From the NCBI GenBank assembly GCA_900318585.1, contig ONKY01000003.1, positions 1 to 44,283 of the forward strand: a stretch of DNA of 44,283 bases, given 5' to 3'. Both the position numbers and the translations under genes were made by a program. Below the pieces are notes generated by a model. That model saw only the letters and a program-made list of their open reading frames with translations. It was not told where the DNA came from and did no database searches. This stretch comes from an uncultured Prevotellaceae bacterium (GTDB lineage Bacteria; Bacteroidota; Bacteroidia; Bacteroidales; Bacteroidaceae). Positions 26,101-32,766 of this stretch are shown in pieces (the stretch's first letter is position 1; every line of letters begins with the position of its first letter).

Positions 26101-27525
26101 GAAAGGTTGATAGTCAGCGGCTTTGAAAAGGTGCTGAATCAGGAAAAGATTGGTGTGAATGATGATTTTGTTCGTCTTGGAGGCGATTCGTTGGATGCCC
26201 TCAAACTCGTCTTTTCCCTGGGCGAACGGGGCATCACGGTTGCCGATGTCTTAAGTCTGCGTACGCCCGCTGCCATTGCCAGTAAGGCGAAGGGATTTTC
26301 TGTCAATCTGAATAAGTATTCTTTGGAGAGCGGATGTCCGCTGAATAATTCGCAGATGTTCATCTACAATGATATCGTCAAGTTCAATAAATATGATTCC
26401 TATCTCATGCCATCCGTTATTCCAATCGACAGAAAATATACTGATGAGCAGATTAGGAATGCAATGGACGTCATGTTTGATGCGCATCCCGTGCTGACCA
26501 TGCATGTGGCGCTGAGAAATGGCGTGCCGTATATGGAGAAGGGGGACAAGCCTACTGTGATGAGGGGGTCGCTGAATCCGCTAAAGATATTATCGCTTCT
26601 GACCTCCGGCTTTGACCTGTATAGCAGCTTGTCGAGACATGTCATTGTGAGGATTCCGGGCAAATGTTATTTGGTGTCAGTTGTCCACCACCTGATTTTC
26701 GACGTTGTGTCGCAAAATGTATTCTGTCGGCACTTCCTGCGTGCGCTGGAGGAAGGGTCGCTTGATTTTGTTGACGATCATTTCTTGAAGGTTTCTGCCT
26801 TCCATGAAGAAGTGAAAGCCACGGAGCAGTATGCTGAGACGGACAAGTATATACGCGCCATGCTGAGTAACCTGAGTGAAGCTAATTTCTACAGGAATCC
26901 CGGAAAGCATGGCCGTCCGGGCTACCACAAGCGCGAATTGGGAGTGGACCGTGAGCAGATAGACAGGTTTACCGACCGCTTTGGCATCAATAAGAACATC
27001 CTGTTTACGGCTGCCATGACCATGACTTTGTCCAAGCTGGCTGGTAGCGACGAGGTGGCCTTCGGCTTTCTTGACAACGGTCGTGACCGGTTCAATAATT
27101 TCGAGGATATCGGCCTGTATATGAACGGCATGCCGATTGTTGCCCATATGGATAGTCACGACATGCAAGCTTTCCTGGACCGTCTGAGCGACGTCTATTA
27201 TAAACTGAGCCAGAATAGTTACTTCCCCTTCGCTTCGTTGGCGCAGGAATTCAATATCGCGCCCATTATCCTGTTCCAGTTCTTCCCCGACTGGATTACG
27301 GAAGGCGGGAAATATGATCATCTGCCGCATAACGAGACGCTCGTCAACGCTGTTGTCTCCACGCAGAAGGACTTTATGGTGGAAGCGCTGGCGAATGTCT
27401 TTGAAACGGGAAACGGCTATACGTTTAGAATCACCTATTCCGGCTATTATTCCAGGAAGATGATGAAAAAGCTGGCAAAGACGTATAAGGAAACAATCAT
27501 CGAGATGGTGAAGAGTGAAGAATGA
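20176..27525 (+). CDS. Non-ribosomal peptide synthetase, C-A-T-C-A-T-C, no termination domain
   Basis: The 2449-residue product is a two-module NRPS. C1: about 1-430, HHAIVDG at 130-136. A1: about 443-905, with YTSGSTGRPKG, NCYGPTE and TPSGKVDRR. T1: LGGDS with carrier Ser951. C2: about 1005-1440, HHIIADG at 1137-1143. A2: about 1464-1960, with YTSGSTGRPKG, NFYGPTE and TPNGKVDRR. T2: LGGDS, Ser2005. C3: about 2050-2440, HHLIFDV at 2171-2177, where the motif Gly is Val. A leading C domain suggests an acylated first residue or a peptide taken from elsewhere. There is no thioesterase, reductase, epimerase or methyltransferase domain, so release would depend on C3 or on a partner. The carrier-activating phosphopantetheinyl transferase is not in the window. 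The stop overlaps the permease gene as ATGA. Short 8-bp C-rich arrays sit in A1 and A2 loops. Confidence 0.95.
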   Translation: MVTYPLLQSQLGVLLQSMQHPESTQYNLPNYIFMPLSMTRERVAIATHKLLASFPVLHTRFVIGEQGEIRQWCDESMTIPVVSRKTSEEELQAYLSDGFVRPFDLFGNEPLFRVEVIETEKCLCLLSDGHHAIVDGMSFAPILTSAFAKIYEGGTIEVPSYGMYQAAEDESASFGTEAYQRAKAYYALKFAGMEMATLSRGKTGVMGAMGRHTAVVSRQACDDWCSEHGVQANLLFQAAFSHVLSVLTRQQQVAYAAVNHGRMDRRLRSCVGMFVKSVPILVDADPACRIVDFVKSLRTELMSTIRHGIYPFTHFCSDLGMKPGIIFDFMAVADMEERVMLSDGEMCAVQPVRKEVDSDLSVDIYLRGESYEIRVQSSLAMNDAQTIQMVTEAVRVAVCNMMAHPEATLGELDIVSDEERDTLLQLGTGEYLDIDPQMTFVRAFEQRASQHPNRLAVADATESMTYGELSRRSNVLAHHLIDLGVKPGDFVAVMLPRTIYFPLAVIAIHKTGAAYVPIDLDYPEERKQYMLDHSQAKLVVDSQFLASLFTPAPQHPRTPVEAIDLSTPDGLAYMIYTSGSTGRPKGVMIRQASLWNFVQNFSHVTRMTAEDRVAAHRSFSFDAHLKDLYAVLTQGGSLHIMPEHIRRDLHAIRQFILDNRITVAGFTTTLGMLVLNTFHDLPIRLLNVGGERLHDVYSDHIVIVNCYGPTECTDDIFFYRIEPGERFHNVPIGRPVANGRCFLVDTQGRLVPRGAVGELCFAGVQVSVGYWQQPELTAEKFVDGMYHTGDLCKWNADGLMEYVRRMDDQVKLRGFRIEFGEVESCAVRYEGIREAVAVAKKLAGSDTLCLYYTASETDTTVDTGDLRHFMAQTLAEYMVPAAYTQLDALPRTPSGKVDRRQLPEPHFTPQSDYVAPETKAEETLARLMADVLSLSEPVSMTDSFFALGGDSIKLIRLVTMLHDEGFTAQISDLMLCTTVADMARMLNASTPAAIPQEPVNESQQHVYPLTPLQEGMLLTYLADPASTAYRLLFRLSLSMLPTETMLRHTLDYLAQKHEVLRTAILYDGVPQPCQAIVNRQPGLEMLDLTGESDIDAAAARIHQEQLHRHLSLTDDPLFRVVCMKTGDNSCQLLIFIHHIIADGWSKPIIFRDFLMKMEAEADGKPLTADNHQQGRYETFVRQLLRRDRKPALAYWKNLLAAYDTRAAIPSYGKPTKDESKSPVCHTLDKALTTSLRQLAATTGVTLNTVLELGWGLMLQSFCRTDDVVFLRVVSGRNSDTNDYSQLIGLCINSVPVRVRTAPTDTVAQSLKALQVQAAQSASYDFCPLSDIQEQTGLGSSLYQSVMAFENYPLDDTLLTAGHKWNIKPIQMEEEAFGELAVTIVLEPDGTLQLIFTYDASLYGEPQIQQVAETFETIVRNMAVLSDGQLMKLPLVTPTVQEELIRLGAGTHLDLDTDKTYMDYFLQRAATCPDALAVADATGTLTYSQLDRYSNLIAGRLLAAGVQPHDFVGVMTERIREFPVCVFGIHKAGAAYLPLDPAYPTDRLSYMLEDSGTRILITTHGVLDAKRYEDGLDVGDVSVIYIDDIDWEGDAAKAEPVNRCTPDGYTYIIYTSGSTGRPKGAVLHQKGLLNYVFSTIDELGLTAADRISSHRSFSFDSHIEDLYPILLLGGSLHIMPESIRKDLRGIYEFIVAHQVTGGGYPTSVAKLLVNTFDLPLRYISAIGERLTGVVSRSCKIFNFYGPTECTDHISVHLLQQRREYENIPIGHVVANNWCFIVDTHNRLLPRGVAGELCIAGIQVGIGYWKRPELTAEKFTDCPFLPRTPAPPYPRTPMYHTGDLCRWNTDGELEYIGRMDDQVKLRGYRVELGEIEACATRFEGVSQAVAIIRSVNGTDALCLYYTVDQGTTVEAAFSEKELRLALSRSLAEYMVPTVYMQMDALPMTPNGKVDRRRLPAVDATQLLADYVAPESELERLIVSGFEKVLNQEKIGVNDDFVRLGGDSLDALKLVFSLGERGITVADVLSLRTPAAIASKAKGFSVNLNKYSLESGCPLNNSQMFIYNDIVKFNKYDSYLMPSVIPIDRKYTDEQIRNAMDVMFDAHPVLTMHVALRNGVPYMEKGDKPTVMRGSLNPLKILSLLTSGFDLYSSLSRHVIVRIPGKCYLVSVVHHLIFDVVSQNVFCRHFLRALEEGSLDFVDDHFLKVSAFHEEVKATEQYAETDKYIRAMLSNLSEANFYRNPGKHGRPGYHKRELGVDREQIDRFTDRFGINKNILFTAAMTMTLSKLAGSDEVAFGFLDNGRDRFNNFEDIGLYMNGMPIVAHMDSHDMQAFLDRLSDVYYKLSQNSYFPFASLAQEFNIAPIILFQFFPDWITEGGKYDHLPHNETLVNAVVSTQKDFMVEALANVFETGNGYTFRITYSGYYSRKMMKKLAKTYKETIIEMVKSEE
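21822..21853 (+). repeat. Four 8-bp C-rich units in the NRPS A1 domain
   Basis: Four tandem 8-base units, CACCCCTG, CACCCCAG, CACCCCCG, TACCCCCG, encode the stretch TPAPQHPRTPV between the A2 and A3 core motifs of the first adenylation domain. Related arrays lie at 25643-25675 and 31899-31923. Eight is not a multiple of three, so loss or gain of one unit would shift the frame. Confidence 0.8.
25643..25675 (+). repeat. 8-bp C-rich units in the NRPS A2 domain
   Basis: Alternating TACCCCCG and CACCCCCG units follow TGCCCCG and encode LPRTPAPPYPRTP just before the YHTGDL motif of the second adenylation domain. A1 has no insert at this point (VDGMYHTGDL), so the array is an insertion of roughly 15 residues. 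Confidence 0.8.
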
Positions 27526-29969
27526 GAGAACTATTAGTTGAGGTGCTTGCCGTGATGAAGGGCAACAGGATGCGCATAGCGCTGACAGGATTCTCCATTG
27601 GATGGGGAATCTTCATCCTGATTGTGCTCATTAGCGCGGGACGCGGTCTCGTCAACGGCATGAACCACAACTTCAGGGCATTCAATATTGGCGTGGTGAC
27701 GGTGTCGGCAGGCCAGACGTCGCAACCCTATGAAGGGCGCAGCCAGGGACGCACCATCCGTCTCTACGAGGAAGATGCCGCAGCCTTGAATGAGCTGTTT
27801 GGCGACACGGTGGCGAAGGCCATCCCGGTGGTGAGCCATGCCGTGCTGGCCAGTCGGGGCAAGGAGCACGCCAACACGGTTGTGGACGGCTATACGCCCG
27901 GCTATGCTGCGGCACCAAACATTCGCATTGTGGAGGGGCGCGACATTAACGACCTCGACATGCGTGGGCAACGTAAGGTGTGCGTGATACCCAAGCTGCT
28001 GAGAAACGCGCTCTTCGGAAATGGCAGCACGCCAGCTGTGGGCCAACAGCTGATGCTTAACGGCATCAGTTTCCAAGTCATCGGCGTCTATGAACCGATG
28101 GTGCTGTTGAATCCTACACGTGCCGTCATCGCCCCGTTGAGCACGGTGAAGAGAATATGGCGCCCTGAGGGGGTGCTGAGTCGCATCTACCTGCAGACGG
28201 ATCTCCTGACAACTGCCGAACTGAACCGACAGTTCAACGACCATGTGGTGGTTCACTTGGCCGCACGAAAGAACTTCGCTCCGACTGACAAGAAGGCAGT
28301 AAAGATAGAAAACATCTACGAGCTGCCGGTGCTCATCAGCAGCATCATAGCCGGGCTCATCGTCTTTGTCATCGTGGTAGGTCTGGCAACACTCGTCTCG
28401 GGCATGGTCGGCGTGTCGAACATCATGATGATTTCCGTGAAGGAACGAACACGCGAGATAGGCATCCGGCGGGCCATAGGCGCAAAGACCTACCAGATAG
28501 TAGAACTGGTGCTGGCCGAGTCGGTGGTCATTTCGGTCATCTTCGGCTACATAGGCATGATGGCGGGTGTAGGACTGATGGAACTCATGGCGTGGGTGGT
28601 GGAAAGGACTGGCAACAGTAACGTATTCTTCAACCCCACCATCACGGTATGGCATGCCGTTGTGATAACGCTTGTCATGATAGTGGTTGGACTGATAGCC
28701 GGTTACGTGCCGGCCAAACAGGCGGCAGGCATCAGGCTGGCCGTGGCCGTGCAACCAGGCAAGAGTCAGACGGGGCGCAGGCTGATGACGGCCTTTGGCG
28801 TGTTCTGGGGCATTCTGTTGCTGACTTTGCTCTTGGGCAGTAGCACGGGTCTTGCCAACGGCATCGTGGAGAAGTTGAAGAGCCTGCCTCCCAACGAAAT
28901 ATTCATTCGGGCGCATAAAACCTCCATGCCCTATCGGGGGTTTGGACAGGAGCGCACGTGGAAGCTGGATTCACGCGACGAAGAGCTCATTCGCGCGCGC
29001 TTCGGGCGTATGTTGAAGTGGTATAGCCCCATCAACTTTGCGGGTTACCAGAATGTCATTCGGGGTGAGGAGAGTTACCAATACCAAGTGTCGGGGGTTG
29101 ACCCACAGTTTGTGCATGTGATTCCGCAGCGGGTCACGGCTGGCCGCTTCATCAACGACATCGACATGCACGAGCATCGCAAGGTGTGTGTCGTTGGCGA
29201 ACGTGTGGCCGACGTGCTGTTCAGCAGCCACGAGGAGGCTGTAGGCAGCACCGTTAGCGTCAACGGCATGGCGCTGACGGTAGTGGGCGTCACCCATTGC
29301 ACCAATCGCCATGTAACTATCGGTATCGACCTCTCGGAAACTATCCTCATGCCTTTGCCCACTCAGCAGGCCGCATACGGTTGTGGCGACGAGATTGATT
29401 TCTGCTCGGTCATTATGGATGATGCCTTTCCCTTGGAACAGCAAAAAGACCAGATTATTGGCCTCGTGAAGGAGAACCACGCCATTCACCCCGACGACGA
29501 GATGGCCATAACGGCACCTACGGTACACGAGCAGGCTGTCATGTACAACAATCTCGTCACAGGTAGCGACATCTTGATTTGGATTGTCGGATTAGGAACG
29601 TTAATGGCAGGGCTGATTGGCATCACCAATATTATGCTCGTTACCGTGCGGGAAAGGACACAGGAGATAGGCATCCGACGGGCCATCGGGGCCAAGCCCC
29701 TCGATATCATCAAGGAGATTATGCTGGAAAGTCTCGTGCTGACGTTTTCCGCAGGACTGGCCGGACTGTGTGTGGCAGTCTGGATATTACAGGCTGTGGA
29801 CAGTATGCTGCCCCAGAGTGATGACACGCTTTTCCAGAGACTTACCATTCCCTTCTGGACGGCCATCGCTTCCCTGTTCATCCTGGTGGCAGGCGGACTG
29901 CAGACAGGCTGGATTCCCACCCGACGAGCATTGGCCGTCAAACCCATTGATGCCTTACGAGAAGAATGA
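27522..29969 (+). CDS. Fused tandem MacB/FtsX-type ABC transporter permease
   Basis: The 815-residue product is two MacB-type permeases joined head to tail. Each half has an N-terminal membrane segment (about residues 19-40 and 422-440), a large periplasmic domain and three C-terminal membrane segments. The halves share the cytoplasmic coupling motif: VKERTREIGIRRAIGAK (about 305-321) and VRERTQEIGIRRAIGAK (about 708-724). In many Bacteroidetes operons these are two adjacent genes; here they are one. With the membrane-fusion and TolC-like proteins downstream it should form a tripartite exporter, probably for the NRPS product. No ATPase gene is present in the operon. Its ATG overlaps the NRPS stop. 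Confidence 0.9.
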   Translation: MRELLVEVLAVMKGNRMRIALTGFSIGWGIFILIVLISAGRGLVNGMNHNFRAFNIGVVTVSAGQTSQPYEGRSQGRTIRLYEEDAAALNELFGDTVAKAIPVVSHAVLASRGKEHANTVVDGYTPGYAAAPNIRIVEGRDINDLDMRGQRKVCVIPKLLRNALFGNGSTPAVGQQLMLNGISFQVIGVYEPMVLLNPTRAVIAPLSTVKRIWRPEGVLSRIYLQTDLLTTAELNRQFNDHVVVHLAARKNFAPTDKKAVKIENIYELPVLISSIIAGLIVFVIVVGLATLVSGMVGVSNIMMISVKERTREIGIRRAIGAKTYQIVELVLAESVVISVIFGYIGMMAGVGLMELMAWVVERTGNSNVFFNPTITVWHAVVITLVMIVVGLIAGYVPAKQAAGIRLAVAVQPGKSQTGRRLMTAFGVFWGILLLTLLLGSSTGLANGIVEKLKSLPPNEIFIRAHKTSMPYRGFGQERTWKLDSRDEELIRARFGRMLKWYSPINFAGYQNVIRGEESYQYQVSGVDPQFVHVIPQRVTAGRFINDIDMHEHRKVCVVGERVADVLFSSHEEAVGSTVSVNGMALTVVGVTHCTNRHVTIGIDLSETILMPLPTQQAAYGCGDEIDFCSVIMDDAFPLEQQKDQIIGLVKENHAIHPDDEMAITAPTVHEQAVMYNNLVTGSDILIWIVGLGTLMAGLIGITNIMLVTVRERTQEIGIRRAIGAKPLDIIKEIMLESLVLTFSAGLAGLCVAVWILQAVDSMLPQSDDTLFQRLTIPFWTAIASLFILVAGGLQTGWIPTRRALAVKPIDALREE

Positions 29970-29973
29970 TAGA

Positions 29974-30020
29974 GATTGAGAAAATGAGAAAATGAGATAA
30001 TGAGATAATGAGAAAATGAA
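29974..30020 (+). repeat. GAGAAAAT/GAGATAAT words between permease and fusion-protein genes
   Basis: The 46-base spacer consists of about six copies of GAGAAAAT or GAGATAAT, and the last copy (GAGAAAATGAAG) supplies the ATG of the next gene at 30016. Each unit contains ATGAG, a start and stop overlap. Confidence 0.8.
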
Positions 30021-31137
30021 GAAAAAACTAAGAATAATCGGCTTGTGCCTGTTGGCACTTTTCGTGGGCTATACGCTTTACTTTCTCTGGCAGAAGTCGC
30101 AGCCAGAGCCAGAAGTCTATGAATTGGTAAGCCCCGAGCGACGAACCCTGGTGAAACGGACCACCGTGGCTGGCAGCATGGAGGCACGGCGGCAGTTGGC
30201 GGTAAAGCCCCAGGCCACGGGCATCATCAGCCGTCTGCTGGTGGAACCTGGCGACAGGGTAAAAGCTGGCGACGTGATAGCCACAATCAAGATTATCCCC
30301 GATATGGCTCAGCTCAACGAGGCAAAGAGCCGCGTGGAGTCGGCGCGCATCAGTCTGACCGAAGTGCAGCGGGAGTACGACCGTGTGAAGTCGCTCTATC
30401 AGGACGGCGTGGTGAGCCGCGAGGAGTTCGAGGCGAAAGGCAGCCAGCTGGCGTCCGCACGTGAGAGCGTCACAGCCGCAGAGTCGCAGGTACAGGTCAT
30501 CACCCGCGGACAGTCAGCTCGGTCGGGCGGCATCAGCATTACCGACCTGCGTTCCACCATGACGGGCGTAGTGCTTAGCGTGCCTGTCAAGGAAGGGGCT
30601 TCCGTTTCAGGCACCAGCGCCTTTACCGAGGGTACCACGGTGGCGAAGATTGCCGACATGAGCGACATCATCTTCCGCGGCTTCATTGACGAAACGGAGG
30701 TGGCCATGCTCAAGGTGGGCATGGACATGGAGCTGCACCTCGGTTCCATGCAGGAGGTGACCATTCCTGCCACGCTCGATTACATAGCTCCCGAGGGCGA
30801 GATGCAGAACGGCGCGAAGATGTTCGAGGTGAAGGCCACCGCCAGCATTCCTGACGACGTGACCATCCGCTCCGGCTATAGTGCCAACGCCAGCATAATA
30901 TTAGGTACAGCTGCCAACGTGCTGTCGTGCGACGAGACAGCCATCTCGTTCGAGGACGGCAAGCCTTACGTCTATGTGCTCACCTCTCCCCCCGATGACC
31001 TGGCTCACCAGCAGTTTGAACGCCGTGCCGTCACGATTGGGCTGTCCGACGGTCTGTCCATCGAACTGAAGGGCGGCGTGAAGAGCGGCGAGCTGCTCAG
31101 GGGGAATCATGCGGCCTTCGGCCTAAATGAGAAATGA
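30016..31137 (+). CDS. Membrane-fusion (HlyD/MacA-type) subunit of an efflux system
   Basis: The 373-residue product has one N-terminal membrane segment (about residues 5-24). A lipoyl-like half-motif (KPQATGIISRLLVEPGDRVK, about 61-80) is followed by an alpha-helical hairpin (about 95-165), the second lipoyl half (TDLRSTMTGVVLSVPVKEGA) and beta-barrel and proximal domains. This is the periplasmic adaptor order of MacA-like proteins. It would bridge the fused permease and the TolC-like protein. Its last codons and stop lie inside an AAATGAT word array that continues into the next spacer. Confidence 0.92.
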   Translation: MKKKLRIIGLCLLALFVGYTLYFLWQKSQPEPEVYELVSPERRTLVKRTTVAGSMEARRQLAVKPQATGIISRLLVEPGDRVKAGDVIATIKIIPDMAQLNEAKSRVESARISLTEVQREYDRVKSLYQDGVVSREEFEAKGSQLASARESVTAAESQVQVITRGQSARSGGISITDLRSTMTGVVLSVPVKEGASVSGTSAFTEGTTVAKIADMSDIIFRGFIDETEVAMLKVGMDMELHLGSMQEVTIPATLDYIAPEGEMQNGAKMFEVKATASIPDDVTIRSGYSANASIILGTAANVLSCDETAISFEDGKPYVYVLTSPPDDLAHQQFERRAVTIGLSDGLSIELKGGVKSGELLRGNHAAFGLNEK

Positions 31138-31250
31138 TAAATGATAATTGGCTGCGCCGTCAAAAACATAACGTATGAAAGTATTGAATAAAGCGTGGAG
31201 TGAAAAAGGATGGATGATAGTATCATTTATCATTTATCATTTATCATTTA
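31125..31250 (+). repeat. AAATGAT words facing ATCATTT words around the tolC start
   Basis: AAATGATAAATGATA at 31132-31146, overlapping the stop of the fusion-protein gene, is exactly complementary to TATCATTTATCATTT at 31221-31235. The second array has four exact 7-base units (31222-31249). The 74-base loop between the arms holds both possible tolC start codons (31175 and 31213), so an RNA stem would enclose the translation start. Confidence 0.8.
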
Positions 31251-32557
31251 GCCCCGCAGGGGCGCAACAGCTGTGGACGCTCGACGAGTGTATGGACTAT
31301 GCCATAGCCCATAGCTCGGAGATGGCGCATCGGCAATATGAGCAGAAACGACATGAGGTGAAGGCACAGGCCAGCAGGGATGCCCGTCTGCCACGCCTCA
31401 GCGGCGACCTGGGAGCCTATACGGGCACGCTCCGTCATTCTGGCGACCATCATCGGTTGGATGCGGATATGTCTGTCTTGGGTGTGGGCGTGTCAGCCGC
31501 CGTTCCCCTCTATACAGGCAGCCGTCTGTCAAGCCAGATAAAGGCCGACAAGTATTCGCTCTTAGCCTCCATAGAGGATGTACGCCATGCCGAGAAGAAT
31601 ATCAGGATAGAGGTGGCTGCGGCTTATCTGCAGGTGCTCTATAACAAAGGTGAGGCTGAGATTGCCCGGCAGCGGTTGGAAGTCTCGCAGCTGCTGCAGA
31701 CAAGGGCCCAATCGCTTTTTGACAAGGGCAAACGGCCTGAGAGCGACGTGGCTGAGGCGGCGGCCATGGTGAGCCGTGACGAGGCCCTGTTAGTGGCAGC
31801 AGAAGGTGAAACCGAGCTGTCAAAGCTTGACCTGAGGCAGCTGCTGAACCTGCCCGACTCCGTGGACTTCGACATCGCCGAGCCGGACGACAACCCGTCC
31901 CCTCGCACCCCCGTACCCCCGTACACTATTTCTCCCTCTCACCCCGCCATATTGTCGTCTGGCTACACTATCCAGCAGGCTGAGCAGGAGGTGAAGGTGG
32001 CTCGTAGCGGTTACTATCCGACCCTCTCCCTCGTCGGTGAACTCGGCACGCTCTGGGCCAGCCTCGACACCCGGGCAAAGCACGACGGGCAAGTGCCGTT
32101 GGTCTCTCCTTGGGGGTCGTTCGGTAGTCTCAGCTACCATTTCAGCCTTGATTCCGAATGGAAACGGAAGAACTTCCTTCACGCCATTGTGGGGCTAAAG
32201 CTCTCCGTACCTATCTTTAATGCCTTTGAAACGAGGGCACACATACGCACGGCCAAGGTGAACCTGATGGATGCCCAACTGGCCTACGACGACACCCGGC
32301 AGCAATTGCAGAAAGACATCCGCCAGGCATGGCAGGAGGCTGTGACTGCCCGCAAGCGCTATGAGGCTGAGGTGAAGGCGGAAACGGCCTGTTCCCTCTC
32401 ATACCAATATGTCCTGAAGCGCTACGAGGCTGGCATGGCCACCCTGTTTGACCTCAGCCAGAGCCGCCAGCAATGGTTCACCGCCACAGAGAATGCCCTG
32501 AGGATGAAATACGAGTACATCATCAGGGAAAAGATTCTGGAAATAAAGGTGCAGTAA
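31175..32557 (+). CDS. TolC-family outer-membrane efflux protein
   Basis: The 460-residue product (about 448 from the Met at 31213) belongs to the TolC/OEP family. The mature start is QLWTLDECMDYAIAHSSEMA, followed by two related halves of long alpha-helical coils, with VEVAAAYLQVLYNKGEAEIA-type and SQSRQQWFTATENALRMKYE-type segments. The signal peptide hydrophobic core (MIVSFIIYHLSFSPAGA) is encoded by four tandem copies of ATCATTT plus a small GCCCCGCAGGGGC palindrome. A C-rich 8-bp array encodes PSPRTPVPPY near residue 245. As the last gene it completes a tripartite exporter with the two preceding genes. Confidence 0.92.
   Translation: MKVLNKAWSEKGWMIVSFIIYHLSFSPAGAQQLWTLDECMDYAIAHSSEMAHRQYEQKRHEVKAQASRDARLPRLSGDLGAYTGTLRHSGDHHRLDADMSVLGVGVSAAVPLYTGSRLSSQIKADKYSLLASIEDVRHAEKNIRIEVAAAYLQVLYNKGEAEIARQRLEVSQLLQTRAQSLFDKGKRPESDVAEAAAMVSRDEALLVAAEGETELSKLDLRQLLNLPDSVDFDIAEPDDNPSPRTPVPPYTISPSHPAILSSGYTIQQAEQEVKVARSGYYPTLSLVGELGTLWASLDTRAKHDGQVPLVSPWGSFGSLSYHFSLDSEWKRKNFLHAIVGLKLSVPIFNAFETRAHIRTAKVNLMDAQLAYDDTRQQLQKDIRQAWQEAVTARKRYEAEVKAETACSLSYQYVLKRYEAGMATLFDLSQSRQQWFTATENALRMKYEYIIREKILEIKVQ
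31899..31923 (+). repeat. C-rich 8-bp units in tolC
   Basis: CCTCGCACCCCCGTACCCCC followed by GTAC repeats the same CACCCCCG/TACCCCCG words found twice in the NRPS gene. It encodes PRTPVPPY in the linker between the two halves of the TolC-like protein. Confidence 0.7.
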
Positions 32558-32600
32558 TAAGGTAACAATGAGGGCTCAGCCATAAAGGGTAAGTTTCACA

Positions 32601-32661
32601 AAATACCCGCCACTTTTTCCGAAATAAGTGGCGGGTATTTGAAAATAAGTGGCGGGTATTT
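32601..32661 (+). terminator. Strong hairpin with a duplicated 3' arm after tolC
   Basis: AAATACCCGCCACTT (32601-32615) is exactly complementary to AAGTGGCGGGTATTT, which occurs twice, at 32626-32640 and 32647-32661. The two 3' arms are 21 bases apart, the same period as the array at 11.4 kb. The hairpin lies 44 bases after the tolC stop and could end the operon. The T run after it is poor, so a factor-independent terminator is only probable. Confidence 0.5.
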
Positions 32662-32766
32662 GCAAAAAGTAGCCGCCTATCATCACGAAAGCCTTCTGAT
32701 ATTGGAGAGAATTTTTCATTTTTGGAGCCCCAAATAGGAGATAACATAGGTAAGAGGATGGTTTTC

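Noticed and set aside
26290..27525. Reading the NRPS C-terminus as a thioesterase
   Set aside because: No GxSxG motif is present, and HHLIFDV together with the overall pattern fits a condensation fold.
27534..28916. A 460-codon open frame on the minus strand opposite the permease gene
   Set aside because: It lies wholly antisense to a well-supported gene, has no domain or signal, and its composition (His, Arg, Gln-rich) is typical of shadow frames in GC-rich DNA.
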